From: Bacteroidales bacterium
Lineage (GTDB): Bacteria > Bacteroidota > Bacteroidia > Bacteroidales > Marinilabiliaceae
Assembly (NCBI GenBank): GCA_024401365.1
Contig: JAKSLE010000012.1
Location: 18,892-82,891, forward strand
Reading direction: 5' to 3'
DNA: 64,000 nt
The position numbers and the translations under genes are program-made. The number at the start of each line of letters is the position of its first letter. The stretch's first letter is position 1. The notes below the pieces were generated by a model. The model made no database searches. It saw nothing but the letters and a program-made list of their open reading frames with translations, and had not been told where the DNA came from. Positions 49,448 through 58,455 of the stretch are shown here, in pieces.

Positions 49448-52054
49448 ATGAATAGATTGTACAGTAAAATGTTGCTAGGTTGCTTTATGGCAGTCATGGC
49501 ATCGTGCACAACTAATCAAAAGTGCGAATTTAAGTTTCAGGATTCATCTCTATCGGTAGATGAACGTGTAGAAGATCTAATGCAACAACTAACGTTGGAA
49601 GAAAAGGTAGCTCTCATGCAAAACTCATCGGAAGCCATTCCAAGGCTTGGGATACAAGAGTATGACTGGTGGAATGAGGTGCTACATGGTGTTGCCCGTG
49701 CTGGAAATGCCACGGTATTTCCTCAGACGATAGGTATGGCGGCATCGTTTGATGTTCCATTAGTGAATGAAGTTTTTACGGCCATAAGTGATGAGGCGCG
49801 AGTGAAGCATCGTCAGTTTTTGGCAAAAAACAACCGTGGCAGGTACACCGGTTTGACAGTTTGGACGCCGAACATCAATATTTTCCGTGACCCACGTTGG
49901 GGTAGAGGCCAAGAGACCTATGGAGAGGATCCATATCTTACAGGAGAGATGGGCAAGGCTGTAGTAAGAGGTCTACAAGCGACAGATGAGAATGGATATG
50001 ACAAGCTCCATGCCTGTGCGAAGCATTTTGCTGTGCATTCAGGTCCAGAGTGGAACAGACATACGTACAATGCTGAGAATATTCCTGCGCGAGACCTACA
50101 TGAGACCTATCTGTGGGCATTTAAGGAATTGGTAACCAAGGCAGATGTGCGAGAAGTGATGTGTGCCTACAACAGATATGAGGGAGAGCCATGCTGTGGC
50201 AGTTCGCGACTCCTTACACGTATTTTGCGAGAAGACTGGAAGTATGAAGGTATAGTAGTATCGGACTGTTGGGCTCTTAATGACTTTTACAACCCAGTTC
50301 CTAAGGGACACGGTACAGAGCCAGATGCTGAGCATACGGCAGCCAAGGCAGTGCTGAGCGGTACAGACCTTGAGTGCGGCTCGACATTTGACAATCTTGA
50401 TGAGGCTGTAGCGGCGGGCCTTATTACAGAAGAGAGAGTAAATAAGTCGGTACGTCGTCTTCTCAAGGCCAGGATTCAGCTTGGTGAATTTGACGACCCA
50501 CAATTGGTATCATGGAACAAGTTGAAAGACGAGTTGCTCTGTTCGCCAGCGCATCATGCATTGGCTCGCAAGATAGCTACAGAGAGTATTGTATTGCTTC
50601 AGAACAAGAACAATGTGCTTCCGCTATCGACAGGAGGTAAGATAGCTGTGGTAGGTCCTAATGCGACAGACTCAGTTACGCTTTGGGCAAATTACAATGG
50701 TTTCCCACTTCATACGGTAACTATACTTGACGGTATAGAGGCCATGGCAGGCAAGGAGAATGTGAAATACATCAAAGGCTGTGACTATGTGACACGCATG
50801 ACGATGGAGAGTCAGATTTTCAACTGTAAGCAAGAAAACGGAGAGCAAGGCATAAAGGGAGAGTACTGGAACAATATAAAGATGGAAGGCGATAAGGCTA
50901 CATCTGTTGTATACAACAATCCACTAATATTCTCTACTGCGGGTGCTACGGTATTTGCTCCTGGTGTAAATTTAGAGAATTTCTCGGCTAAGTATACTAC
51001 AGACTTTGTAGGATCGGAAGATTGTGATGTTGCTGTTGAGGTACAATCGCAAGGTGCGTATGTTTTGAGGATTGACGGTGACAGCATAACCAGAGGTTAT
51101 AATTTGCCAGAGCCAACTATAGTACATACGTTCAAGACAAGGAAAGGCGAGAAGCACGCTATAGAACTCGACTTTGTAAGTTACAGAGAGCGCAGTGCGT
51201 TGAGGTTCAACATTGGCAAGGCCGTTGAGACAATGCCAGCTGAAGTGATAAAAGAGATAGATGGATACGAGACTGTAGTGATGGTAGGAGGTATATCTCC
51301 AAAGCTTGAAGGCGAAGAGATGCCTGTAAGCGTACCAGGCTTCAAGGGAGGTGACCGTGAGAACATACAACTTCCAAAGGTACAGAGAGAGCTCCTTCAA
51401 GAGTTGAAGAAAGCAGGAAAGAAAGTAGTGTTTGTCAACCTCTCAGGTTCGGCTATTGGACTTGAGCCAGAGACAAAGAGTTGTGATGCCATTCTCCAAG
51501 CGTGGTATGGAGGTGAAGCGGCAGGTGAGGCCATTGCGGATGTTCTCTTTGGCAAGGTATCGCCAAGCGGTCGTCTTCCTATCACATTCTACAAGAGTGT
51601 AGATCAGATACCAGGTTTTGAAGATTACACTATGAAAGGCAGGACCTACAGGTTTATGACACAGAAGCCACTCTTTGCCTTCGGTCATGGTCTTTCATAC
51701 ACTACATTTGAATATGGTAAGGCTGAGGTGCCATCGAGCATCAAGGCTGGAGAAGACCTAAAGGTTGTGATTCCAGTCAAGAATACAGGCAAGATGGATG
51801 CCACAGAAGTTGTACAAGTATATTTGGCCAACCCATCAGATGCGGAAGGTCCGGTAAAGACACTCAGAGGAGTAGCTAGAGTAGACATTCCTGCTGGGGA
51901 GTCTCGCAATGTAGAGATTAACCTTGGGCAGTTGGAACTCTCATGGTATGATGCAGTCAACGAACGTATGTCGGTACAGTCGGGTAATTATGCAATCTAC
52001 TATGGTGGAAGTTCAGATAGTGTTCAAAAAGCGACATTCTCCATTGCAGAATAA
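49448..52054 (+). CDS. GH3 glycoside hydrolase lipoprotein, beta-xylosidase-like with PA14 insert
   Basis: 868 residues with a lipoprotein signal (MNRLYSKMLLGCFMAVMASC, lipid Cys at 20). The GH3 catalytic domain has the nucleophile Asp273 in IVVSDCWALNDFYNP. Conserved residues are KHFAVHSGPEWNRH and GRGQETYGEDPYLTGEMG. A PA14-like domain is inserted from about 468 to 600 (GIKGEYWNNIKME). The second alpha/beta domain (LQAWYGGEAAGEAIADVLFG) and a fibronectin III-like end follow. This order fits xylan 1,4-beta-xylosidases of Bacteroidota; beta-glucosidase is the main alternative. There is no SusC/SusD pair or other CAZyme beside it. Confidence 0.9.
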   Translation: MNRLYSKMLLGCFMAVMASCTTNQKCEFKFQDSSLSVDERVEDLMQQLTLEEKVALMQNSSEAIPRLGIQEYDWWNEVLHGVARAGNATVFPQTIGMAASFDVPLVNEVFTAISDEARVKHRQFLAKNNRGRYTGLTVWTPNINIFRDPRWGRGQETYGEDPYLTGEMGKAVVRGLQATDENGYDKLHACAKHFAVHSGPEWNRHTYNAENIPARDLHETYLWAFKELVTKADVREVMCAYNRYEGEPCCGSSRLLTRILREDWKYEGIVVSDCWALNDFYNPVPKGHGTEPDAEHTAAKAVLSGTDLECGSTFDNLDEAVAAGLITEERVNKSVRRLLKARIQLGEFDDPQLVSWNKLKDELLCSPAHHALARKIATESIVLLQNKNNVLPLSTGGKIAVVGPNATDSVTLWANYNGFPLHTVTILDGIEAMAGKENVKYIKGCDYVTRMTMESQIFNCKQENGEQGIKGEYWNNIKMEGDKATSVVYNNPLIFSTAGATVFAPGVNLENFSAKYTTDFVGSEDCDVAVEVQSQGAYVLRIDGDSITRGYNLPEPTIVHTFKTRKGEKHAIELDFVSYRERSALRFNIGKAVETMPAEVIKEIDGYETVVMVGGISPKLEGEEMPVSVPGFKGGDRENIQLPKVQRELLQELKKAGKKVVFVNLSGSAIGLEPETKSCDAILQAWYGGEAAGEAIADVLFGKVSPSGRLPITFYKSVDQIPGFEDYTMKGRTYRFMTQKPLFAFGHGLSYTTFEYGKAEVPSSIKAGEDLKVVIPVKNTGKMDATEVVQVYLANPSDAEGPVKTLRGVARVDIPAGESRNVEINLGQLELSWYDAVNERMSVQSGNYAIYYGGSSDSVQKATFSIAE

Positions 52055-52074
52055 GGAAAATTATCTAAAAGTAG

Positions 52075-52082
52075 TAACTTTG
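52075..52082 (+). promoter_or_regulatory. -7 element 9 bases before mltG
   Basis: TAACTTTG, exact TAnnTTTG, 20 bases after the GH3 stop and only 8 bases before the mltG ATG. If used, the mltG mRNA is nearly leaderless. Confidence 0.5.
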
Positions 52083-52090
52083 CCCCATAT

Positions 52091-53149
52091 ATGAGCATTA
52101 CTAGCAGACATAGACGGATAGGTAAGTGGCCATTGATAATCATGGCTATCATAGCCATTGTTGTATTAGTATGTGGTATATGGGGCTATCGCTTTGTGTA
52201 TAAGTCGGTCATAGATTTGGGGTCGAGGAAGCAGATGTCGCTCTATTTACCTCAAGGTGTGACCTTTGACGAATTGTGTCAGTTGCTAGAGCTAGACAGT
52301 GCTTTGACAGACCGAGACAATCTCTCGACGGTAGCCTCGCTTATGGGGGCTAAGGATCAGATACGTCATGGGCACTACAAACTACGCAATGGCATGTCGG
52401 CCCGTCAGTTGATGAATCTGCTGCGCAGTGGCAATCAGTCGCCAATCAGAGTTACATTCAATAACTGTCGTACTTTAGCGCAAGTAGCGGGTAAGGTATC
52501 ACACTTCCTTGAAGCAGACTCGCTAGATATTCTTGCTGCGATGGAAGACAAACAGTTGATGGCGGAGTTGGGATTTAACGAGAATAGTATACCGGCGTTA
52601 TATCTGCCCAACACCTATGAGATGTTTTGGACGGCCAGTGGTGAAGATTGGGTTAGGCGCATGAAGTCGGAATACGACAAATTCTGGAATGCTCAGCGAA
52701 TGCACAAGGCAGACAGTATAGGACTCTCACCCAAGGAGGTAGTGACATTAGCCTCGATAGTAGAAGAAGAGACAAACAAGGTAGCTGATTATCCTATTAT
52801 AGCGGGCTTGTATCTCAACCGTATACGCAAGGGGATGTTGCTTCAGGCCTGTCCTACGCTTAAGTATTGCAAAGGCGATTTTACTATCCGACGAGTATTG
52901 AATTCAGATAAGGAGATTGACCATCCATACAACACCTACAAATATCCAGGATTGCCTCCTGGGCCTATTCGTGTGACTACAGGTGCTGCTATAGATGCCG
53001 TTCTTAATGCTGATGATAATGACTACCTATTTATGTGTGCGCGTCCTGATTATAGTGGATTGCATAATTTTGCGCGTACGGTAGCGCAGCATGAACGTAA
53101 TGCCCGAGAGTATCAGGCATGGCTCAATACCCAAAAGATTTACAGATAA
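52091..53149 (+). CDS. mltG: Endolytic murein transglycosylase (MltG/YceG)
   Basis: 352 residues. One N-terminal membrane helix (about 15-36), a LysM-like region, then the YceG catalytic domain. LASIVEEETNKVADYPIIAGLYLNRI contains the catalytic Glu, and NTYKYPGLPPGPI is the conserved later motif. It cuts nascent peptidoglycan strands and terminates their growth. Odd point: the usual LQxDPT motif reads LQACPT, with Cys for Asp. It is first gene of a run of six genes with gaps of 2-17 bases. Confidence 0.93.
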   Translation: MSITSRHRRIGKWPLIIMAIIAIVVLVCGIWGYRFVYKSVIDLGSRKQMSLYLPQGVTFDELCQLLELDSALTDRDNLSTVASLMGAKDQIRHGHYKLRNGMSARQLMNLLRSGNQSPIRVTFNNCRTLAQVAGKVSHFLEADSLDILAAMEDKQLMAELGFNENSIPALYLPNTYEMFWTASGEDWVRRMKSEYDKFWNAQRMHKADSIGLSPKEVVTLASIVEEETNKVADYPIIAGLYLNRIRKGMLLQACPTLKYCKGDFTIRRVLNSDKEIDHPYNTYKYPGLPPGPIRVTTGAAIDAVLNADDNDYLFMCARPDYSGLHNFARTVAQHERNAREYQAWLNTQKIYR

Positions 53150-53162
53150 ATATCTATTGAGA

Positions 53163-53867
53163 ATGGAACAGGAACAGAACATCATATCACTATCAGGGGT
53201 GACAATCATGCAAGAAGACAATATCATCTTGCGAGACATAAATCTTGAGGTGGCTAAAGGCGAAATGGTCTATCTCATTGGGCGTGTTGGCAGTGGTAAA
53301 TCGTCATTGCTCAAGACGTTGTATGCCGAGTTGCCATTCAGTGGTGTGAAAGGTCAGGTATTAGGAAGCGATTTGAGTAAGCTTGATTCGTCTACTATTC
53401 CATTCCTACGTCGCAAGATGGGTGTTGTATTCCAAGACTTCCAGTTGCTCAGTGACCGTTCGGTATACGACAATTTGCTTTTTGTCCTCAAGGCTACAGG
53501 ATGGAAGAACAGGGCAGAGATGGACAAGCGTATACGAGAGGTATTGGCGCAGGTAGATATGGTTCATAAGGGCTACAAGATGCCTCATCAGCTTTCGGGA
53601 GGTGAGCAGCAGCGTATAGCCATTGCGCGAGCATTGCTTAATGAGCCAGAGTTGATATTAGCCGATGAGCCTACGGGAAATCTTGATCCGGATACTACAG
53701 ACCAGTTGATGCGTCTTTTGATAGATATCAACAAGATGGGTAAGACGATTGTGATGGCTACCCACAACTATAATGTGATACGTCGTTTTGAGGCGCGTAC
53801 GCTCAGGTGTGAGAATTCGATGCTATTGGACAATCAGCCAGAGACGGTAGAACTTGATTTCTTCTAA
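53163..53867 (+). CDS. FtsE-like ABC ATPase
   Basis: 234 residues from ATG 53163; the frame is open from 53091, inside mltG, but matches nothing there. Walker A GRVGSGKS is at 40-47, the signature [15 protein letters not shown] and Walker [13 protein letters not shown] are intact. [28 protein letters not shown] is typical of FtsE. FtsE works with FtsX in cell-wall hydrolase control; no ftsX gene is adjacent. The neighbour mltG supports a cell-wall role. Confidence 0.88.
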   Translation: MEQEQNIISLSGVTIMQEDNIILRDINLEVAKGEMVYLIGRVGSGKSSLLKTLYAELPFSGVKGQVLGSDLSKLDSSTIPFLRRKMGVVFQDFQLLSDRSVYDNLLFVLKATGWKNRAEMDKRIREVLAQVDMVHKGYKMPHQLSGGEQQRIAIARALLNEPELILADEPTGNLDPDTTDQLMRLLIDINKMGKTIVMATHNYNVIRRFEARTLRCENSMLLDNQPETVELDFF

Positions 53868-53884
53868 TCAAAAAGCGATATAGG

Positions 53885-55075
53885 ATGAATATTCTCGTTG
53901 GTATAACAGGAGGCATTGCAGCATATAAGACAGCCAGTGTCATACGCTTTTTAGTTAAGGAGGGGCATGATGTGCGAGTAGTCATGACGCCTATGGCTAA
54001 GCAGTTCATCACGCCATTGACGGTAGCTACGCTAAGTAAGCATCCCATATTAGTTGATTTCTTCTCGCCCGAGAATGGTGAGTGGAATTCGCATGTAAGT
54101 CTTGGCTTATGGTCGGATGTAATGCTCATAGCACCAGCCACCGCCAATACAATGGCTAAGATGGCCAATGGTATAGCTGACAATCTTTTGTTGACATCAT
54201 ATCTTTCGGCTCGTTGTCCTGTTGCCATTGCTCCATCTATGGACTTAGATATGTATAAGCATCCAGCTACTCAGCAGAATCTGGAGACACTTCGCGGTCG
54301 TGGTGTTACGATTATTGAGCCAGAAGATGGTGAGCTAGCCAGTGGACTTGTAGGCAAAGGGCGAATGGCAGAACCAGAGCAGATAGTTGCTGCTGTAGAT
54401 GCGGTTCTTGCATCGAAGAGTAGCAGTTGTCTTAGAGGTAAGCGCATAATGCTGACAGCGGGTCCGACATACGAGAAGATGGATTCGGTACGTTTTATCG
54501 GCAACTATTCGTCCGGTAAGATGGGCTTTGCGATAGCTGAGGAGTTGGCCAACAGAGGGGTTGAGGTAGAATTGATAGCCGGACCGGTACAATTGAAAAC
54601 GCTCAATCCGAATATACACAGGCACAATGTGGAGTCGGCTGCTCAGATGTATGCAAAATGTTGTGAGATATTCCCTACTACAGATGGCGCTATAATGACG
54701 GCAGCAGTTGCGGATTTCACACCATCGGAATGTGCCGATCATAAGATAAAGCGTAAGGGACCGATGACACTTACACTTAATCCTACACAAGACATAGCTG
54801 GAGCTATGGGTAAGATGAAGCGAGACGACCAGATGCTTGTAGGATTTGCATTAGAGACGAATGACGAGGCTACAAACGCGCAGCATAAACTAGAATCGAA
54901 GAATCTTGACTTCATAGTTCTAAACTCCCTTAATGACAAGGGGGCGGGCTTTATGCACGATACAAACAAAGTTACGATAATTGACCGACTTGGAAAATCG
55001 ACAAGTTATGAGTTGAAATCCAAGAAAGATGTAGCTAAGGATATTGTGAATTATTTGGAGACATTCAACAAGTAA
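53885..55075 (+). CDS. coaBC: Bifunctional phosphopantothenoylcysteine decarboxylase/synthetase
   Basis: 396 residues. Two steps of coenzyme A synthesis. The N-terminal flavoprotein CoaC has ILVGITGGIAAYKTASVIRFLV, the catalytic-region ATANTMAKMANGIADNLLLTS and APSMDLDMY. The C-terminal CoaB has MLTAGPTYEKMDSVRFIGNYSSGKMG and KIKRKGPMTLTLNPTQDI. The spacing to the next gene is 5 bases. Confidence 0.97.
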   Translation: MNILVGITGGIAAYKTASVIRFLVKEGHDVRVVMTPMAKQFITPLTVATLSKHPILVDFFSPENGEWNSHVSLGLWSDVMLIAPATANTMAKMANGIADNLLLTSYLSARCPVAIAPSMDLDMYKHPATQQNLETLRGRGVTIIEPEDGELASGLVGKGRMAEPEQIVAAVDAVLASKSSSCLRGKRIMLTAGPTYEKMDSVRFIGNYSSGKMGFAIAEELANRGVEVELIAGPVQLKTLNPNIHRHNVESAAQMYAKCCEIFPTTDGAIMTAAVADFTPSECADHKIKRKGPMTLTLNPTQDIAGAMGKMKRDDQMLVGFALETNDEATNAQHKLESKNLDFIVLNSLNDKGAGFMHDTNKVTIIDRLGKSTSYELKSKKDVAKDIVNYLETFNK

Positions 55076-55080
55076 GATTG

Positions 55081-55986
55081 ATGAAGATACGCATATTCAT
55101 ATTAACTATTTTGAGTGCCATTGCTCTTGTTGCCACCTCGGCTCAGGAGTTGATATGCTCCATTAATGTACAATCTGCATCCATACAAGGCACGAATAAG
55201 CAGATATACGAGAATATGCGCAATTCATTGAGTGATTTTATGCGAGAGCAGCGTTGGACCGGCGATAAATATCAGACGGCTGAGCGCATAGAATGTTCCA
55301 TGAATTTCAATATTACTGAGCAAGTTTCGAGCAACGAGTTCAAGGGTACCCTTACTGTACAGCTCCGTCGTCCGGTATGGGGCTCGGCGTATACCACGAC
55401 AATGATAAACCTTCAGGATAAGGATATTCAGTTCCGATACAATGAGGGGCAGCCAATAGTATTCAATGAATCGACATACGATCAGGACAACCTTGTACCA
55501 CTTATTGCATTTTATGTATATGTGATGCTAGGTATAGATTATGACAGTTTCTCGCTCAACGGTGGTACGGACTACTGGAAGAAGGCGGAGCAGATATGTA
55601 ATCAGGCGCAGAAATCGTCCTTCAGTGGTTGGAAATCATACGATGGTACGCAGAACAGATATTGGTTGGTCAATAATGCATTGGACGACAACCATCGCAC
55701 ATTCCGTACACAATTGTACAATTACCACCGTCTTGGACTTGATCAGATGTCGGAGAGCATAGAGCGGGGACGAGAGCAGATATTGGGTTGCATAGAGCAG
55801 CTTCGAAAGGTAAAACAGAATGTATCCCGTAATGCATATTTACTTGGCCTATTCTTCACGGCTAAGAGTGATGAATTGGTGAGTATATTCAGTGAATCGC
55901 CTGATATTGAGAGGGCTAAGGCGTTGGAATATCTTTCGGTAGCCGATCCAGGTAATATCAGTAAGTATCAGAAAATCAAGAAATAA
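55081..55986 (+). CDS. DUF4835 secreted protein
   Basis: 301 residues from ATG 55081, with a signal peptide ending at TSAQ. ELICSINVQSASIQGTNKQIYENMRNSLSDF, RIECSMNFNITEQ and FYVYVMLGIDYDSFSLNGGTDYW are typical of DUF4835. This periplasmic family of unknown function is conserved between coaBC and recN in many Bacteroidota. Conservation of the order suggests a housekeeping role. Confidence 0.88.
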   Translation: MKIRIFILTILSAIALVATSAQELICSINVQSASIQGTNKQIYENMRNSLSDFMREQRWTGDKYQTAERIECSMNFNITEQVSSNEFKGTLTVQLRRPVWGSAYTTTMINLQDKDIQFRYNEGQPIVFNESTYDQDNLVPLIAFYVYVMLGIDYDSFSLNGGTDYWKKAEQICNQAQKSSFSGWKSYDGTQNRYWLVNNALDDNHRTFRTQLYNYHRLGLDQMSESIERGREQILGCIEQLRKVKQNVSRNAYLLGLFFTAKSDELVSIFSESPDIERAKALEYLSVADPGNISKYQKIKK

Positions 55987-55995
55987 TATCTGCTA

Positions 55996-57654
55996 ATGCT
56001 TCAACATCTCAATATATCCAATTATGCACTCATCGAGAAGAGCGACATTGAGTTTGATGAGGGAATGTCGGTAATCACGGGCGAAACCGGAGCTGGTAAA
56101 TCTATTATGTTAGGGGCTCTCGGACTCCTTTTAGGAGGTCGTGCCGATGTTCAAGTCCTTCAGAATAAAGATCAGAAATGTATTGTAGAAGCAACATTTG
56201 ATGTTGCTAAATATGGGTTGAATGCTCTCTTTGAGGAAGAAGAGGTGGATTATGATGATGAGACCATAATACGTCGTGAGATTCTTCCTAACGGCAAATC
56301 GAGGGCATTTGTGAATGATCAGCCTGTCAATGTATCGTTCCTTAAATTATTGGGGAATAAGCTTATTGATATACACTCTCAGCATCAGAATCTGTTGTTG
56401 TCTGACGGCTCTTTTCATCTGAACATAGTTGACACGGTAGCGCAAGATGATGCTGAACGATTGGAATACAGAGGATTGTATGACCAGTATGTTTCGCTTC
56501 AGGCTCGCGAACGATCGATGGTAGAAGACAATGAGCGCATGAAGCGTGATTTGGATTATATGGAATTCCAGCTTCGTGAGTTGCAAGATCTCAAATTGGT
56601 AGAAGATGAGGATAAGGAGCTTGAGATAGAGCAAGAGAGGCTCTCCAATGCGGAGGATATCAAGATGCAATTGTCCGAATCCATCAATCTTATGGAGGGG
56701 AATGAGCAGTCGATCATCCCTGCTTTGAAGCAGTTGTCCAATAGTGTGACAAAAATTGACCGTTTTCTGCCAAATGATACTGATGCAGCCAATCGTATTA
56801 CTTCGGCTCGTATAGATATAGAGGATCTGTTGCGTACCTTCTCGGGTGTTTATGATTCGCTTGAGGTTGACCCTCAGAGGTTGGAGTATGTTGATTCGCG
56901 ATTGAATGCCATATATAATCTTGAGAAGAAACATCGAGTAGAGAGTGTCAATGATCTTATTAAGTTGCGCGATGATTTGTCGGAGAAAGTCGGCCATATA
57001 GCCAATTTTGACGAGCAGTTGGACCTTCTCAGAGAAGAGATAGAAAAGGTATTAAGTAACCTGACGGTAGTAGCCGACAAACTCAGTGAAAAACGACAGT
57101 CGGTCTTTGCTGATATTCAGAAATATGTGGAGTCGCACTTGCACGACATGGGTATGCGCAATGCTGTTTTCACTATAGGGCATAAGCGTTCGGAGGTTTA
57201 TACTGCTACAGGTAATGATGAACTGCATTTTCTTTTTGCTGCCAATTTAGGCGGTGTGCCTACAGATATATCCAAGGTTGCCAGTGGAGGTGAGATGTCG
57301 CGAGTAATGCTCAGTATCAAGTCGCTGCTCAGTCGTAGTAAGTCGCTTCCTACCATTATTTTTGATGAGATAGATACTGGAGTCTCGGGAGATGTGGCAG
57401 ACAAGATGGGCAGTATAATGAACAAGATGGCTGATAATATGCAAGTTATAGCCATTACGCATCTTCCACAGGTTGCTGCCAAGGGAGGTCGCCATTATCA
57501 AGTCTACAAAGAAGACACGGCGGAGTCGACCGTTTCCCATATCAGGGCGCTCTCCTCTGATGACCGTGTGACAGAGATAGCTAAGATGCTCAGTGGTTCG
57601 AGAGTATCTGATGCTGCCATACAGAATGCTAAAGAACTTCTTTCTGCGGAGTAG
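55996..57654 (+). CDS. recN: DNA repair protein RecN
   Basis: 552 residues, an SMC-like ATPase of double-strand-break repair. Walker A is VITGETGAGKSIMLGALGLLLGGRAD. A coiled-coil middle runs over about 150-360. The signature is VASGGEMSRVMLSIK and Walker B is TIIFDEIDTGVSGDVA. QVIAITHLPQVAAKGGRHY completes the C-terminal lobe. The next gene starts on the base after its stop codon. Confidence 0.97.
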   Translation: MLQHLNISNYALIEKSDIEFDEGMSVITGETGAGKSIMLGALGLLLGGRADVQVLQNKDQKCIVEATFDVAKYGLNALFEEEEVDYDDETIIRREILPNGKSRAFVNDQPVNVSFLKLLGNKLIDIHSQHQNLLLSDGSFHLNIVDTVAQDDAERLEYRGLYDQYVSLQARERSMVEDNERMKRDLDYMEFQLRELQDLKLVEDEDKELEIEQERLSNAEDIKMQLSESINLMEGNEQSIIPALKQLSNSVTKIDRFLPNDTDAANRITSARIDIEDLLRTFSGVYDSLEVDPQRLEYVDSRLNAIYNLEKKHRVESVNDLIKLRDDLSEKVGHIANFDEQLDLLREEIEKVLSNLTVVADKLSEKRQSVFADIQKYVESHLHDMGMRNAVFTIGHKRSEVYTATGNDELHFLFAANLGGVPTDISKVASGGEMSRVMLSIKSLLSRSKSLPTIIFDEIDTGVSGDVADKMGSIMNKMADNMQVIAITHLPQVAAKGGRHYQVYKEDTAESTVSHIRALSSDDRVTEIAKMLSGSRVSDAAIQNAKELLSAE

Positions 57655-58431
57655 ATGAGTCGGTCGGTTGTCATATTAGGAAGTGGGAATGTGGCAACGC
57701 ATCTGGCTCGTATGTTTCAGCAGAACTCCTATGCTATAGAGTGTATTTGGAGTCGCACGCTCGACCATGCGCGGCAGTTGGCCGATGAGGTTGATGCATA
57801 CGCCTATACCGACGATTTGCTGTCTATTCCGTTGTATGCTGACTATTATATCATTGCCACATCAGACAGTGCTATTCCGTCCGTCGTGCGTAGTATTCCT
57901 GCACTTAATGAGGATGCTATATTGATTCACACATCTGGATCTACTGATATATCTGTTTTGTCGAAGGCTGGTCGATATGGGGTGTTGTATCCCTGTCAGT
58001 CGTTTTCCAAGAATATTTCGTTTGACTATTCCAATATTGAGTGGTTGGTAGAGGGCAATGACGACGAGTCGCTATTGTCGGTAAGGCAACTTGCGGAGAG
58101 TATACCTCATAAGACGGTAACTGAAGCCGATTCCAATCAGCGTCGTACTCTTCATATGGCGGCAGTGTGGGCAAGTAATTTTACCAATCGTATGTTGGTG
58201 GAGGCATATGATATAATGTCTGGTGCGAACCTTGACCCTCATTTATTGGACAGTCTTGTACGTCAGACGGTAGATAAGGCATTGTCGACCAATCCCCGTG
58301 ATGCTCAGACGGGGCCTGCGCGCAGGCGTGATGAGAATATTATCAATATGCATCTCTCGCTATTGTCGGATAATCCTGAGTTGGAGAATCTATATCGTTT
58401 GATTTCAAAACGGATATCTGATAATCAATAA
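57655..58431 (+). CDS. Rossmann-fold/DUF2520 protein
   Basis: 258 residues. An N-terminal NAD(P)-binding motif VVILGSGNVATHLARMF is followed by the middle region IIATSDSAIPSVV and ILIHTSGSTDISVL. The C-terminal DUF2520 helical domain is HMAAVWASNFTNRMLVEAYDI with TGPARRRDENIINMHL. Proteins with this pair of domains include an alternative ketopantoate reductase (PanG) in some bacteria. The presence of coaBC in the same operon makes a pantothenate role plausible but unproven. Confidence 0.85.
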   Translation: MSRSVVILGSGNVATHLARMFQQNSYAIECIWSRTLDHARQLADEVDAYAYTDDLLSIPLYADYYIIATSDSAIPSVVRSIPALNEDAILIHTSGSTDISVLSKAGRYGVLYPCQSFSKNISFDYSNIEWLVEGNDDESLLSVRQLAESIPHKTVTEADSNQRRTLHMAAVWASNFTNRMLVEAYDIMSGANLDPHLLDSLVRQTVDKALSTNPRDAQTGPARRRDENIINMHLSLLSDNPELENLYRLISKRISDNQ

Positions 58432-58441
58432 AACAAAACAT

Positions 58442-58449
58442 TAAGTTTG
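58442..58449 (+). promoter_or_regulatory. -7 element 6 bases before the hydrolase gene
   Basis: TAAGTTTG, exact TAnnTTTG. The ATG is at 58456, so the mRNA would have a leader of only two or three bases. It rules out the in-frame TTG at 58447. Confidence 0.5.
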
Positions 58450-58455
58450 TCGGTC

